Part shown: positions 52,137-60,634 of the stretch, in pieces
Numbering within the stretch: position 1 is the first letter of the stretch
Layout: every line of letters starts with the position of its first letter
Assembly (NCBI RefSeq): GCF_000732325.1
Contig: NZ_BBIW01000021.1
Coordinates: forward strand, 1 to 62,616
DNA from: Paenibacillus sp. TCA20
Lineage (GTDB): Bacteria > Bacillota > Bacilli > Paenibacillales > Paenibacillaceae
Reading direction: 5' to 3'
Length of the DNA: 62,616 nucleotides
The notes under the pieces: model-generated
What the model saw: the letters and a program-made list of their open reading frames with translations, nothing else
Told to the model about the DNA's origin: nothing
Databases searched by the model: none
Translations under genes and position numbers: made by a program

Positions 52137-53819
52137 TTATGTCAACAGCTTGTATACTCTTGCTTCAAATGGCTTTAATGTGAATGGCTTAGAGATGCCC
52201 TTATCCTGAATTTCATAGTTATGAATCAGCAGCTGTGAATCGGAGTACTTAATATTTTCATTAAGCATGAATTCCGCTTCCTGTTCTGAGAAATTTAGCA
52301 CAACGATGAGCATCTCTTGTTCTAGTGATCTTGTATAGGCATAGATCTGCTCGTCCTCCTCATGTAGCAGCTCATAATCACCATACACAATAATAGGATG
52401 TTCTTTTCTAAGCTGAATCAGCTTCTGATAATAGTAAAACACCGAATTCGGATCTGACAGTGCCTCTTCAACATTGATTGCTGTATAGTTCGGATTCAGC
52501 TGAATCCAGGGTGTACCAGTCGTAAATCCAGCATGTTCACGTTGATTCCAGTGCATCGGTGTTCTAGCATTGTCTCTGCTTCGCTCATAGATTGACTGCA
52601 TTAACAGATCATGCTGATGCCCGGACTGAGTATACTCGTGGAACATATTTAAGGTTTCAATATCCCTATAATCTTCTATCGAAGCAAAATTCACATTCGT
52701 CATTCCGATTTCTTCCCCTTGATATATATAAGGTGTCCCTTTCAGCGTATGCAGCAGAGTGCCCAGCAATTTGGCCGATTCTATTCTATACCGATCATCA
52801 TTTCCGAAACGTGAGACCATTCTCGGCTGATCATGATTGTTCAAATACAGGCTGTTCCAACCTCGATCCTTCAGCGTTTGCTGCCATTTGTGCATTACCC
52901 GCTTGAAATCGGTCAGTTTCCATGGAATGATATCCCATTTACCAAGCGGTCCGCTGCCTACATTCATCAGCTCGAAATGAAATACCATGTTTAATTCGTT
53001 TCGATCCTCCGCTACGTAATTGACGGCCTCTTCAGGTGAAACATCCAGACATTCACCAACGGTCATAATGTCATACTTCGATAACACCTCCCGATTCATT
53101 TCCTGCAAATATTCATGCACTTTCGGTCCGTTCACAAAATACTTCCCGCCCCAATGATATAGAGAATCTCCTGTTTCCTCGGCATCTGGAAAGCGCTGAT
53201 CCTTTGATATGAGGTTAATAACATCCATACGAAATCCATCAATGCCTTTGTCCAGCCACCAGGTCATCATCTGGTACACTTCCTTGCGGACCCGCTCGTT
53301 CTCCCAATTTAAATCAGGCTGTTTCTTGGAGAATAGATGCAGATAGTACTCATCCGTTTCGGGCTGATGCTGCCAGGCAGAACCGCGAAAATAAGACATC
53401 CAATTGCTCGGTTCCTCTCCATTCTTGCCTGGCCGCCATATATAGTAATCTCGATACCCATTATCCATCGACTTCTGTGCTTCTACGAACCAAGCATGCT
53501 CATCTGAAGTATGATTGACGACTAGATCCATGATCAGTTTCATTCCACGTTCATGCAGGCCTTCAAGGAGCTCCTCCCAATCCGCCATCGTTCCAAACTC
53601 ATCCATAATCTGTTGATAATGCCGTATATCGTAGCCGTTATCATCATTTGGTGAGTCATAGACAGGACACAGCCATACGACATCTACGCCGAGTTTTTTC
53701 AAGTAATCCAGCTTCGAAATGATTCCTTGAAGATCACCAATACCATCTCCGTTGCTATCCATGAAGCTGCGCGGGTATATTTGGTATACAACACTTTCTT
53801 TCCACCACTGTTTTTTCAT
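52137..53819 (-). CDS. GH13 alpha-glucosidase (oligo-1,6-glucosidase type)
   Basis: A 560-residue cytosolic GH13 enzyme. Conserved regions are DLVVNHTS, DGFRMDVINL (nucleophile Asp), VGECLDV (acid/base Glu) and LNNHDQPR (transition-state Asp). VINL after the nucleophile is typical of alpha-1,6-glucosidases such as MalL, rather than maltase. ATG 53819 is chosen; a GTG at 53834 lies directly on the Shine-Dalgarno. It degrades isomaltose, panose or trehalose-6-phosphate-like sugars; the transporter is not here. Confidence 0.92.
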   Translation of the reverse strand: MKKQWWKESVVYQIYPRSFMDSNGDGIGDLQGIISKLDYLKKLGVDVVWLCPVYDSPNDDNGYDIRHYQQIMDEFGTMADWEELLEGLHERGMKLIMDLVVNHTSDEHAWFVEAQKSMDNGYRDYYIWRPGKNGEEPSNWMSYFRGSAWQHQPETDEYYLHLFSKKQPDLNWENERVRKEVYQMMTWWLDKGIDGFRMDVINLISKDQRFPDAEETGDSLYHWGGKYFVNGPKVHEYLQEMNREVLSKYDIMTVGECLDVSPEEAVNYVAEDRNELNMVFHFELMNVGSGPLGKWDIIPWKLTDFKRVMHKWQQTLKDRGWNSLYLNNHDQPRMVSRFGNDDRYRIESAKLLGTLLHTLKGTPYIYQGEEIGMTNVNFASIEDYRDIETLNMFHEYTQSGHQHDLLMQSIYERSRDNARTPMHWNQREHAGFTTGTPWIQLNPNYTAINVEEALSDPNSVFYYYQKLIQLRKEHPIIVYGDYELLHEEDEQIYAYTRSLEQEMLIVVLNFSEQEAEFMLNENIKYSDSQLLIHNYEIQDKGISKPFTLKPFEARVYKLLT

Positions 53820-53972
53820 ATCTGTCTTACGCACTCCCCTTCTCTGCTGACTTTAACTAGCTTTAAATATTAATTACTTTCTTATATAGTTATTTAACCA
53901 ATATACTTCATTACTTATTTCCATTTTTCTAGTTTGTCCAATCTAGATCTTGAACATTAGGAAGTAAATACT

Positions 53973-54000
53973 AAAAAAGACGAGAAGAAATCTCCCGTCT
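53973..54000 (-). terminator. Intrinsic terminator of the glycosyltransferase operon
   Basis: On the minus strand AGACGGGA pairs with TCTCGTCT across a seven-base loop and is followed by TTTTT. Confidence 0.75.
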
Positions 54001-54024
54001 CTACTCATGATTTAATTTAAAAAC

Positions 54025-55092
54025 TCATCTTGTGATCATAGATACCATGGACTCAAATTGATCGCAGTATATAGAAGTGGAAAATTCGCTCTTAATATGC
54101 TGCTCAGCAGCAGAAATAATCTGATTCCTTAAACCCCGGTTTCGCATCAAAGTGAGAGATTCACCTACCGCTTGCTTGATATCTCCGAGGTTATAATATT
54201 TGCCTGTTACATTGTGCGTAATAAACCGCTTTACTCCATCCGAGTCGGTAGATAGTACAGGGCATCTGCATAGCATTGCTTCTGCAACAGCATAGCCGAA
54301 GCCCTCTTTAATCGAGGTCGAGCACAAGAATCCTCCTGAATCTCCGATAATTGATAAATAGTCCGCCATTTGCTCATGAGGAATATTCGAGTATCGAATC
54401 AATCGCTCAGACAAATTTAGTGTACGTACACTAAATTCGAAATAATCTTTCTGCGAGGGATCGGATAGGGTATCATCATCAAACATCCATAAATACAGAT
54501 CCGGAATTTGCTTTCTCAGCTCAAAACCGATTCTTAAGTATTCGCTCCAATTCTTATTCTGTTCGATGCGGCCGATCCAGCCAATAATCGGATAGGATTT
54601 AGGGGGATAGGACACATATCCAAAGTGCTCCGTATCAAGAGGGTCGTCAAAACAGAACTGAGGGATCGCAGGGAAGATTTGCTCAAACCATTGCTTCAGA
54701 TGCGAAGTACGGGGATATAACAACGCGTCTGCATATTCTCGAATTCCTGAATCAAACACCTCCAGCAGCTCAAGAGCAGTGTCTGTCGTACCCAGTCCTT
54801 GAATCTCAAAGACCGCTTTGCCACGAAAGCCCATTTCTTTTATCTTTTGAAGCAGATGAATGTCTGTACAAACGACGATGAAGTCATAATTCTCTGATTC
54901 AATAATACGCTTGATTTGCTCGTTATCATTAGTTACAAACGTTTTAATCCCTTTTATATTCTTACGTCCTTCTCCATCGACCGCATATAATAAATGGCAT
55001 TCATAGCCGCGAGCCATAAGCGCCTTGCTTCTTATCCGATTTAACGTCTCCATACCACCGCTCGGATTAAAAAAAGTAAATAGTATTTTCAT
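54025..55092 (-). CDS. Family 4-like glycosyltransferase
   Basis: A 355-residue GT-B glycosyltransferase. The start MKILFTFFNPSGGMETL is typical of GT4; the C-terminal donor domain has GWIGRIEQNKNW and the sugar-nucleotide motif STSIKEGFGYAVAEAMLC (EX7E). It follows the GT2 gene by six bases. The GGAGG lies directly before the ATG, so initiation probably depends on coupling. It likely adds a sugar to a spore-surface or envelope glycan (context only). Confidence 0.85.
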   Translation of the reverse strand: MKILFTFFNPSGGMETLNRIRSKALMARGYECHLLYAVDGEGRKNIKGIKTFVTNDNEQIKRIIESENYDFIVVCTDIHLLQKIKEMGFRGKAVFEIQGLGTTDTALELLEVFDSGIREYADALLYPRTSHLKQWFEQIFPAIPQFCFDDPLDTEHFGYVSYPPKSYPIIGWIGRIEQNKNWSEYLRIGFELRKQIPDLYLWMFDDDTLSDPSQKDYFEFSVRTLNLSERLIRYSNIPHEQMADYLSIIGDSGGFLCSTSIKEGFGYAVAEAMLCRCPVLSTDSDGVKRFITHNVTGKYYNLGDIKQAVGESLTLMRNRGLRNQIISAAEQHIKSEFSTSIYCDQFESMVSMITR

Positions 55093-55098
55093 CCTCCA

Positions 55099-56316
55099 CT
55101 ACCACGCATTCATATATTTAAATTTTATGGCCTGCACAAGCTGCTCAGTTTTAAACAATTCGTTATAATAATCAAGCTTCTGCGGCAAATAAGGTGCGAA
55201 CCGATAACCGATTTGTGAATGATCTGGTGTGTAATAATTAGACATTGCGCTTGGCTCGGCCTTCGATAATTCGATTAGCAAGGTTTCCATTTCCATCACG
55301 TCTGTTGTACATACATTGTTTAGAATCATTGTGTAAGGGGTTTGAATCATCTGAACCGCAATGAGACTGGCTACAATTTCATTTACTGTGGGATACCATT
55401 TGAAATCCGTTATGGGATGGGGGACTTTGGACAACAGCGCTTGAGCACTCTGATCTGTGGTCAGATCCAGCACATAGCAATAGTAATTACTAAAGCTTTG
55501 CTCATACAGATTCTCTAATCTCATAAGAGCTGCTTCATCTGCGATACTTATGGGAAACAACACCGTCACTTGAGGCTTCATTTTTCTTCTTGATCGGGCC
55601 AAATGACGTGCCAAATGATACGTATATCTCCATCTTCGATGCTGCTCACTTGATTTGAGTGTCGCCGACACGCTATAGGTCGAATTCACTCTGTAATCCA
55701 TCAGCTCGACCGGGATATAACGAATCTCGCAATTCTCCGTCAAACGGAGCCAATAATCATAATCCTCAACAGGTACAAGATGATAACCATCAATCATTTT
55801 GGCATACTTGGACTTATACATGAACGAAACACCGATAATCGATGAATCCAGCAGCCTCTCCTTGGGTCTGCTCTGGTATTTTCGTAATGCAGCCAGCTGA
55901 TGCTCATTATGAAGACGGCTTCCGTTATTATCAATGGACTGAAAGGAGCTGTACACCAGACCTAACTCATCAGATCCCTTCTTCAGCTCTCTGCGCAGCG
56001 TCTCCAGATAATAGGGATAATACACGTTGTCACTTGATACCCACGTCAAATATTCGATATGTTCGTCCAAGAACAAATGCTGGAATCCGGTATTAAGGGC
56101 ATGCGCAACACCTTGATTATCGGGATAAGCTACGATCTTAACGCGCTTATCCTCCTTCACAATGCTCTTGATCAGCGGCTCCATCTCAGGAGCACCATCA
56201 ATCACAATCACCATCTTGAATTTGCTAAAAGATTGGTTTAACACGGACTCCAGTGCTGCTTGGAGAAATTCGGGCTTCTGTACATATACAGGCATGACCA
56301 CACCTAAATCAACCAA
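55099..56316 (-). CDS. Family 2 glycosyltransferase with a degenerate second domain
   Basis: A GT-A glycosyltransferase: GVVMPVYVQ near the start, VIVIDGAPE, the DXD-like VSSDN and the acceptor motif VEDYDYWLRL. After about residue 250 a second, GT2-like segment begins (QVTVLFPI, EQSFSNYYCYVLD), which lacks clear catalytic motifs. I set the start at TTG 56316, behind GGAGGAAGAGGTGA, because the fold then begins at the usual place; an ATG at 56427 has no ribosome binding site and is part of a hairpin. It lies next to a spore-surface-like module gene, so glycosylation of such a protein is plausible. Confidence 0.82.
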   Translation of the reverse strand: MVDLGVVMPVYVQKPEFLQAALESVLNQSFSKFKMVIVIDGAPEMEPLIKSIVKEDKRVKIVAYPDNQGVAHALNTGFQHLFLDEHIEYLTWVSSDNVYYPYYLETLRRELKKGSDELGLVYSSFQSIDNNGSRLHNEHQLAALRKYQSRPKERLLDSSIIGVSFMYKSKYAKMIDGYHLVPVEDYDYWLRLTENCEIRYIPVELMDYRVNSTYSVSATLKSSEQHRRWRYTYHLARHLARSRRKMKPQVTVLFPISIADEAALMRLENLYEQSFSNYYCYVLDLTTDQSAQALLSKVPHPITDFKWYPTVNEIVASLIAVQMIQTPYTMILNNVCTTDVMEMETLLIELSKAEPSAMSNYYTPDHSQIGYRFAPYLPQKLDYYNELFKTEQLVQAIKFKYMNAW

Positions 56317-56422
56317 ACCCCAATCACCTCTTCCTCCGCACATTTGGTTATAGTGTATGTATCGTTGGACAAATGGATTGTGCGTATGCCCTGATTTCCA
56401 CAACTCGATCAAACCCGAAGAA

Positions 56423-56444
56423 CCCATTGTTATAAAACAATGGG
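56423..56444 (-). terminator. Hairpin between the module gene and the GT2 gene
   Basis: A perfect 9 bp stem CCCATTGTT/AACAATGGG with a four-base loop. The tail is only moderately T-rich, so it is a weak terminator or an mRNA stem. Confidence 0.45.
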
Positions 56445-56481
56445 CAGATAAAATGTTCTATAAAATGAAACTTTGGCTGTA

Positions 56482-56853
56482 TTAAATGGACAATGCAGAA
56501 ATAGGAGTCAGTTCGGATTGAAGCACACCTTGCTCTGTAACAAGATTACCAAATTCATCTAAACCAAAAGTAGATATTGCCGCTTCTGTAAGGGTCGTGT
56601 CAATATTGTACTGCACTTCATAAGCCACATTTCCTGCAATATTAAATGAGCGAATGTCTGCGTTATCTGGAGCGATCGAATAACTGGAGACATATAACGG
56701 AGTAAGTGTCAAAGTGGTTATTGGAACGACGTAGACCACTACGATGATACTGGCAACAGAGTTCCCCACATTTCGAACACTAACTACCGCATTCGTAGCA
56801 GCTGTACCAAAAGCTCTTGTGTTTGTAATAAGTCCAGTAGTATACACGGGCAT
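56482..56853 (-). CDS. Third spore-surface-like module protein
   Basis: A 123-residue protein without signal peptide. It resembles the 999-1334 protein and the N-terminus of the collagen-like protein: TTG near the start, many Val/Ile strands, and an end FGLDEFGN then QSEL that matches WGKDGxG then SSEL. The similarity is weaker than between those two. AAGGAGGAG precedes the ATG. It is encoded upstream of two glycosyltransferases and divergent from an Asp-box protein, which together look like a surface-glycoprotein cluster (inference). Confidence 0.7.
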   Translation of the reverse strand: MPVYTTGLITNTRAFGTAATNAVVSVRNVGNSVASIIVVVYVVPITTLTLTPLYVSSYSIAPDNADIRSFNIAGNVAYEVQYNIDTTLTEAAISTFGLDEFGNLVTEQGVLQSELTPISALSI

Positions 56854-57029
56854 ACCTTTCTCCTCCTTTCATCTTACACTATCATTTATATTCAGCAGAT
56901 TCAGAGAGTTATAGACTAACACCTTTACATGTGCGGATTTATGACAAAAACGGGTGTTGTCCCAATCAGAACCGATGCTGTGTATATAGAATAAGAATAG
57001 ATAAGACGAATGAAAGGGGGAGATTGCCG

Positions 57030-58274
57030 TTGACCAATTTTAATTTTCAAGTGACTCCAGTTGGTAATCCCAAGTTCGAACCTAGTGTCGCCGTGAATTA
57101 TCTAATCCCCGGCATCATGGTCGCTACCGCAGTGGATACAACAACAGGAGTCCCGATCATTGGGGTATACCGATCCTTGAACGGTGGATTTTCTTGGTCC
57201 AACGCCCTCTTACCCCTTCCTCCAGGGTTCACAGGAGCAGAGGCTTCTGCGGTTGCTTATGCCTTTCCAAATATTTTTGTCATTACTGCCCATGCTTTTC
57301 CTGGCGCGTCTGACGGGACAGCGATCATTTATATATCTACCGACAATGGGGCAACATTCAGCGCACCGAGAATAGTAAATCAGGGATATGGTACTTATAT
57401 AAATAATGATGAGACGAATGTCATATGCGATACGGCTCAGTCCAGTCCTTATTTAGGAAATATCTATGTGACCTACAATCACCAGTTTAATGTAGCGAAT
57501 GCAGGGAACTCCACAGCCTTCTTCAGCAGATCAACCGATGGTGGTATTACGTGGCAGACACCTGTGCTTCTATCTAGTGAAGCGGATCAAGTCGAACGTC
57601 CGGAGGTAGCTGTAGGTCTAACCGGAACCGTGTACGGAGCCTGGATCACGACTGATCCGACAGGACGTTTTGTTGTTCGCCGTTCCTTTGATGGAGGAGT
57701 AACCTTTGAGCCTCCAGTTCTCGTCTCCACCGTTTCCCTCGTTCCTACTGTACTTCCCGTTCCCGGATACGGTTTTCGTGTCCTTACCTTTGCCAGCATT
57801 TCCACTGATCGCTCTATAGGTCCGAATACAGAGGCCGTTTATGCTGTATGGCAGGATTTTCGACTGGGGTACTCGGATATATTTATGTCCAAATCTACAG
57901 ACCTCGGAGGAACCTGGTCTGCACCGGTAAGTATTACCGGCGCGCCAGCTGGTTCACAGAACTTCTTCCCTTCTGTTGATGTCGATCCACTTACCGGAGT
58001 CGTTAACATCATTTATTATAGCAATCAGATCAATGGGTTCAATCTTGATGTATACGTTGCCCGCTCCATCAATGGAGGTCAGACCTTTACTAACACACGG
58101 ATCACCAATGTCTCATTTAATCCTAACGGTTCAAGTCCTACCCCAGTTCCGCTGATTGGTGATTACATTGATATTATCAGTGTTCCTCCAGGGGGTTACA
58201 TTGGTGTCTGGACAGATACCAGTACCGGAGCTCAAACTATCTTTGCAGGATATTCGGATATTGTCATTACTTGA
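57030..58274 (+). CDS. Asp-box (sialidase-like) beta-propeller protein, no signal peptide
   Basis: A 414-residue protein with six Asp-box-like motifs: SLNGGFSW, STDNGATF, STDGGITW, SFDGGVTF, STDLGGTW and SINGGQTF, spaced as in a six-bladed propeller. The Arg triad of true sialidases is not evident, so enzymatic activity is doubtful. The start is TTG 57030 behind AAAGGGGG with nine bases between; frames from 56931 lack a site. There is no export signal, which fits a spore-layer protein made in the mother cell. It is divergent from the module gene. Confidence 0.8.
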   Translation: MTNFNFQVTPVGNPKFEPSVAVNYLIPGIMVATAVDTTTGVPIIGVYRSLNGGFSWSNALLPLPPGFTGAEASAVAYAFPNIFVITAHAFPGASDGTAIIYISTDNGATFSAPRIVNQGYGTYINNDETNVICDTAQSSPYLGNIYVTYNHQFNVANAGNSTAFFSRSTDGGITWQTPVLLSSEADQVERPEVAVGLTGTVYGAWITTDPTGRFVVRRSFDGGVTFEPPVLVSTVSLVPTVLPVPGYGFRVLTFASISTDRSIGPNTEAVYAVWQDFRLGYSDIFMSKSTDLGGTWSAPVSITGAPAGSQNFFPSVDVDPLTGVVNIIYYSNQINGFNLDVYVARSINGGQTFTNTRITNVSFNPNGSSPTPVPLIGDYIDIISVPPGGYIGVWTDTSTGAQTIFAGYSDIVIT

Positions 58275-58302
58275 ATCCATATACACCTGGTTTATTCGAA
58301 CA

Positions 58303-58340
58303 AAAATAGATCATTCGTCAAAGAACGAATGATCTATTTT
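58303..58340. terminator. Bidirectional terminator, perfect 16 bp stem
   Basis: AAAATAGATCATTCGT pairs perfectly with its complement across a six-base loop. It separates the Asp-box protein gene and the convergent thioesterase gene. Confidence 0.9.
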
Positions 58341-58364
58341 AACGCCTGCATGCCTCTAACACTG

Positions 58365-58811
58365 CTATTTGAGTCTAAAGGATGCCGTACTGAGTGCAAT
58401 CAGCTCTCCACGAGGATTCGTAATTCTCGATTCCGCCGTAATGGATCGGCCCGTTTCATGAACAATTTTACCGGTAACCGTAAGATACTCCTGCTTCGCA
58501 GGCATCACAAAATGTACATTCAGATTGCTGGTAACACTGGAACGATGAGGATACTTCAGCATTACGGCAACACCCATCGTATTGTCCAATAACGAAGATA
58601 GAACACCGCCATGGACGATTCCCATGAGGTTCAAATGATGTGGAAGCGGATCAAGCGACACGACGACTTCATCATTTCCCGCCTGCTCCAATTTACATCC
58701 TAAATAACCCCAAAACGTAGATTCAGCTGCTTTTGTAATCGCCTCAAGGTACTCTCGTTGTTCGTCTGTCTGGCTGTGAGCATCTTCTTGCTCACGATCG
58801 ATCCTGACCAC
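58365..58811 (-). CDS. PaaI-family hotdog thioesterase
   Basis: A 148-residue hotdog-fold protein with the PaaI-type active-site segment LNLMGIVHGGVLSSLLDNTMG (HGG and a later Asp/Asn). It hydrolyses acyl- or aryl-CoA. The start is GTG 58811 behind GGGAGGGAG. It is the last gene of the acyl-CoA operon and could release stalled CoA esters. Confidence 0.88.
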   Translation of the reverse strand: MVRIDREQEDAHSQTDEQREYLEAITKAAESTFWGYLGCKLEQAGNDEVVVSLDPLPHHLNLMGIVHGGVLSSLLDNTMGVAVMLKYPHRSSVTSNLNVHFVMPAKQEYLTVTGKIVHETGRSITAESRITNPRGELIALSTASFRLK

Positions 58812-58873
58812 TGCGCTCCCTCCCTTCTGTATTCACATATTTATCTTGGGCTGAAGGGACAATCGACATTAAA

Positions 58874-60550
58874 TTACGCTGTCGGCTGCTCCTCATCCTC
58901 CTCCAGCAATTTCCGCCTTAGTACTTTACCGACCATGGTTTTGGGCAAGGACTCTCTAAATACATATTGTCTGGGCACTTTGTACGCTGCCAATTGACTG
59001 CGGCAGAACTGCTCGAGTGAAGCTGGATCCGGCTTAGCACCATCCTTAAGCACAATATAGGCCTTCACAGACTCCCCGCGATAGCTGTCCTTCATCCCAA
59101 CAACGACGGCTTCCTTCACAGATGGGTGCTCATATAGCACCTCTTCAATCTCTCTAGGATAAATGTTGAATCCGCTTGCAATAATCATATCCTTTTTACG
59201 GTCAATAATCGTAAAGTATCCCTCTTCATCCATCGTAGCCATATCGCCTGTAAAGAGCCATCCATTGCGGATCGTTTCAAAAGTTTCTTCCGGTCTTCCC
59301 CAATATCCCTTCATCACTTGAGGACCTTTGACAATCAGCTCACCCGGCTCTCCGACAGGCATTTCCTCCCCTGTTTCAGGATGAATCACTCTTGCGTCAG
59401 TGTCTGGAAAAGGGATTCCAATGGTGCCGATCTTGCGTCTGCCCCATATTGGATTGGCATGAGTTACGGGAGAAGCCTCCGTGAGTCCATACCCTTCAAT
59501 AAGCCGTCCTTTCGTCATTTCCTCGAATGTATCCTGAACCTCTACAGGAAGCGCAGCCGATCCGCTGATACAAGCATTAATAGACGATAAATCATATTCC
59601 TTGATTCTGGGATGATTGATCAGTGCAATATACATCGTTGGAGCTCCCGGAAATAGTGTCGGCTTCTTCTTGCGGATCAGGTTCAAGATCATATTCACTT
59701 CAAATTTAGGTACTAGGATCATCAGCCCGGCTCTGTATATGGCCTGATTTAACACACATGTCAGCCCAAAGACATGAAAACAGGGCAGTGCCGCTAAATA
59801 ACGTTCCTTACCATCCTCCACTCGGTGACACCAGTTTCCCGACTGGATTGTATTGGCAATCAGGTTCATATGCGTGAGCATTACACCCTTTGGAACGCCA
59901 GTTGTACCACCCGTATATTGGAGCTGTGCCAATTCTTCCTTGGCATCGACGGACTCCAATATGGGATCGGCAGCGGCGCTGTTGATCAGTTTGGTGAAGG
60001 AATGGACTTGGTTATTGTAAGAAACTACAGGTAAAGGTCCCTCTTTTTTGGCCTTGATCGGATACAGCCACTTCTTAATTAGAGGCAGATAGTCTTTAAC
60101 ACCTGTAACGATCGTGTGCTTGATCTCCGTTTCCTGTACAATGTTCTCAACCCTGGAATAGAAGGTATCAAGTGTAATGATGATTTTCGCTCCCGAGTCC
60201 TTCATCTGGTGGGCCAGCTCACGTTCCATGTACAAAGGATTGGTCATCACCGCTACTCCTCCAAGCAGCAGCGTACCATAATACGCGATGACTACCTGTG
60301 GACAATTAGGCAGCATTATGGCTACCCGGTCCCCTTTCTTCACGCCTAAACCGCGCAGCACATTTGCCATCTGGTATGACAGCATCAGCAGCTTCTTATA
60401 GCTAATCGACTTGCCCATAAAATACATTGCCGGCCGATGGGGGAACTTCTGTGCTGATGTGACAAGAAACGCAGCCAAGTTCTGATTCGGATATTCACAC
60501 GTCGGGGCCACTTCGGCCTCATAAAACGGCAGCCAGGGCTTATCGTTCAT
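58874..60550 (-). CDS. Long-chain acyl-CoA synthetase (AMP-forming)
   Basis: A 558-residue ANL-superfamily ligase. Motifs: phosphate loop YTGGTTGVPKG near residue 212, YGLTEASP near 348, GWLFTGDMA near 430 and the catalytic C-terminal Lys in PKTMVGKVLRR. It activates fatty acids to acyl-CoA. ATG 60550 follows AAAGGG. Size and layout match Bacillus LcfA. It is encoded between an acyl-CoA dehydrogenase and a thioesterase in one direction. Confidence 0.93.
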   Translation of the reverse strand: MNDKPWLPFYEAEVAPTCEYPNQNLAAFLVTSAQKFPHRPAMYFMGKSISYKKLLMLSYQMANVLRGLGVKKGDRVAIMLPNCPQVVIAYYGTLLLGGVAVMTNPLYMERELAHQMKDSGAKIIITLDTFYSRVENIVQETEIKHTIVTGVKDYLPLIKKWLYPIKAKKEGPLPVVSYNNQVHSFTKLINSAAADPILESVDAKEELAQLQYTGGTTGVPKGVMLTHMNLIANTIQSGNWCHRVEDGKERYLAALPCFHVFGLTCVLNQAIYRAGLMILVPKFEVNMILNLIRKKKPTLFPGAPTMYIALINHPRIKEYDLSSINACISGSAALPVEVQDTFEEMTKGRLIEGYGLTEASPVTHANPIWGRRKIGTIGIPFPDTDARVIHPETGEEMPVGEPGELIVKGPQVMKGYWGRPEETFETIRNGWLFTGDMATMDEEGYFTIIDRKKDMIIASGFNIYPREIEEVLYEHPSVKEAVVVGMKDSYRGESVKAYIVLKDGAKPDPASLEQFCRSQLAAYKVPRQYVFRESLPKTMVGKVLRRKLLEEDEEQPTA

Positions 60551-60634
60551 GATAATCATCCCTTTCATTCTCTTTTATCGAGAATGCTTCCTCGCTGACC
60601 TACTCCTCATCCAATACCATCTGATCTCTTCAGA

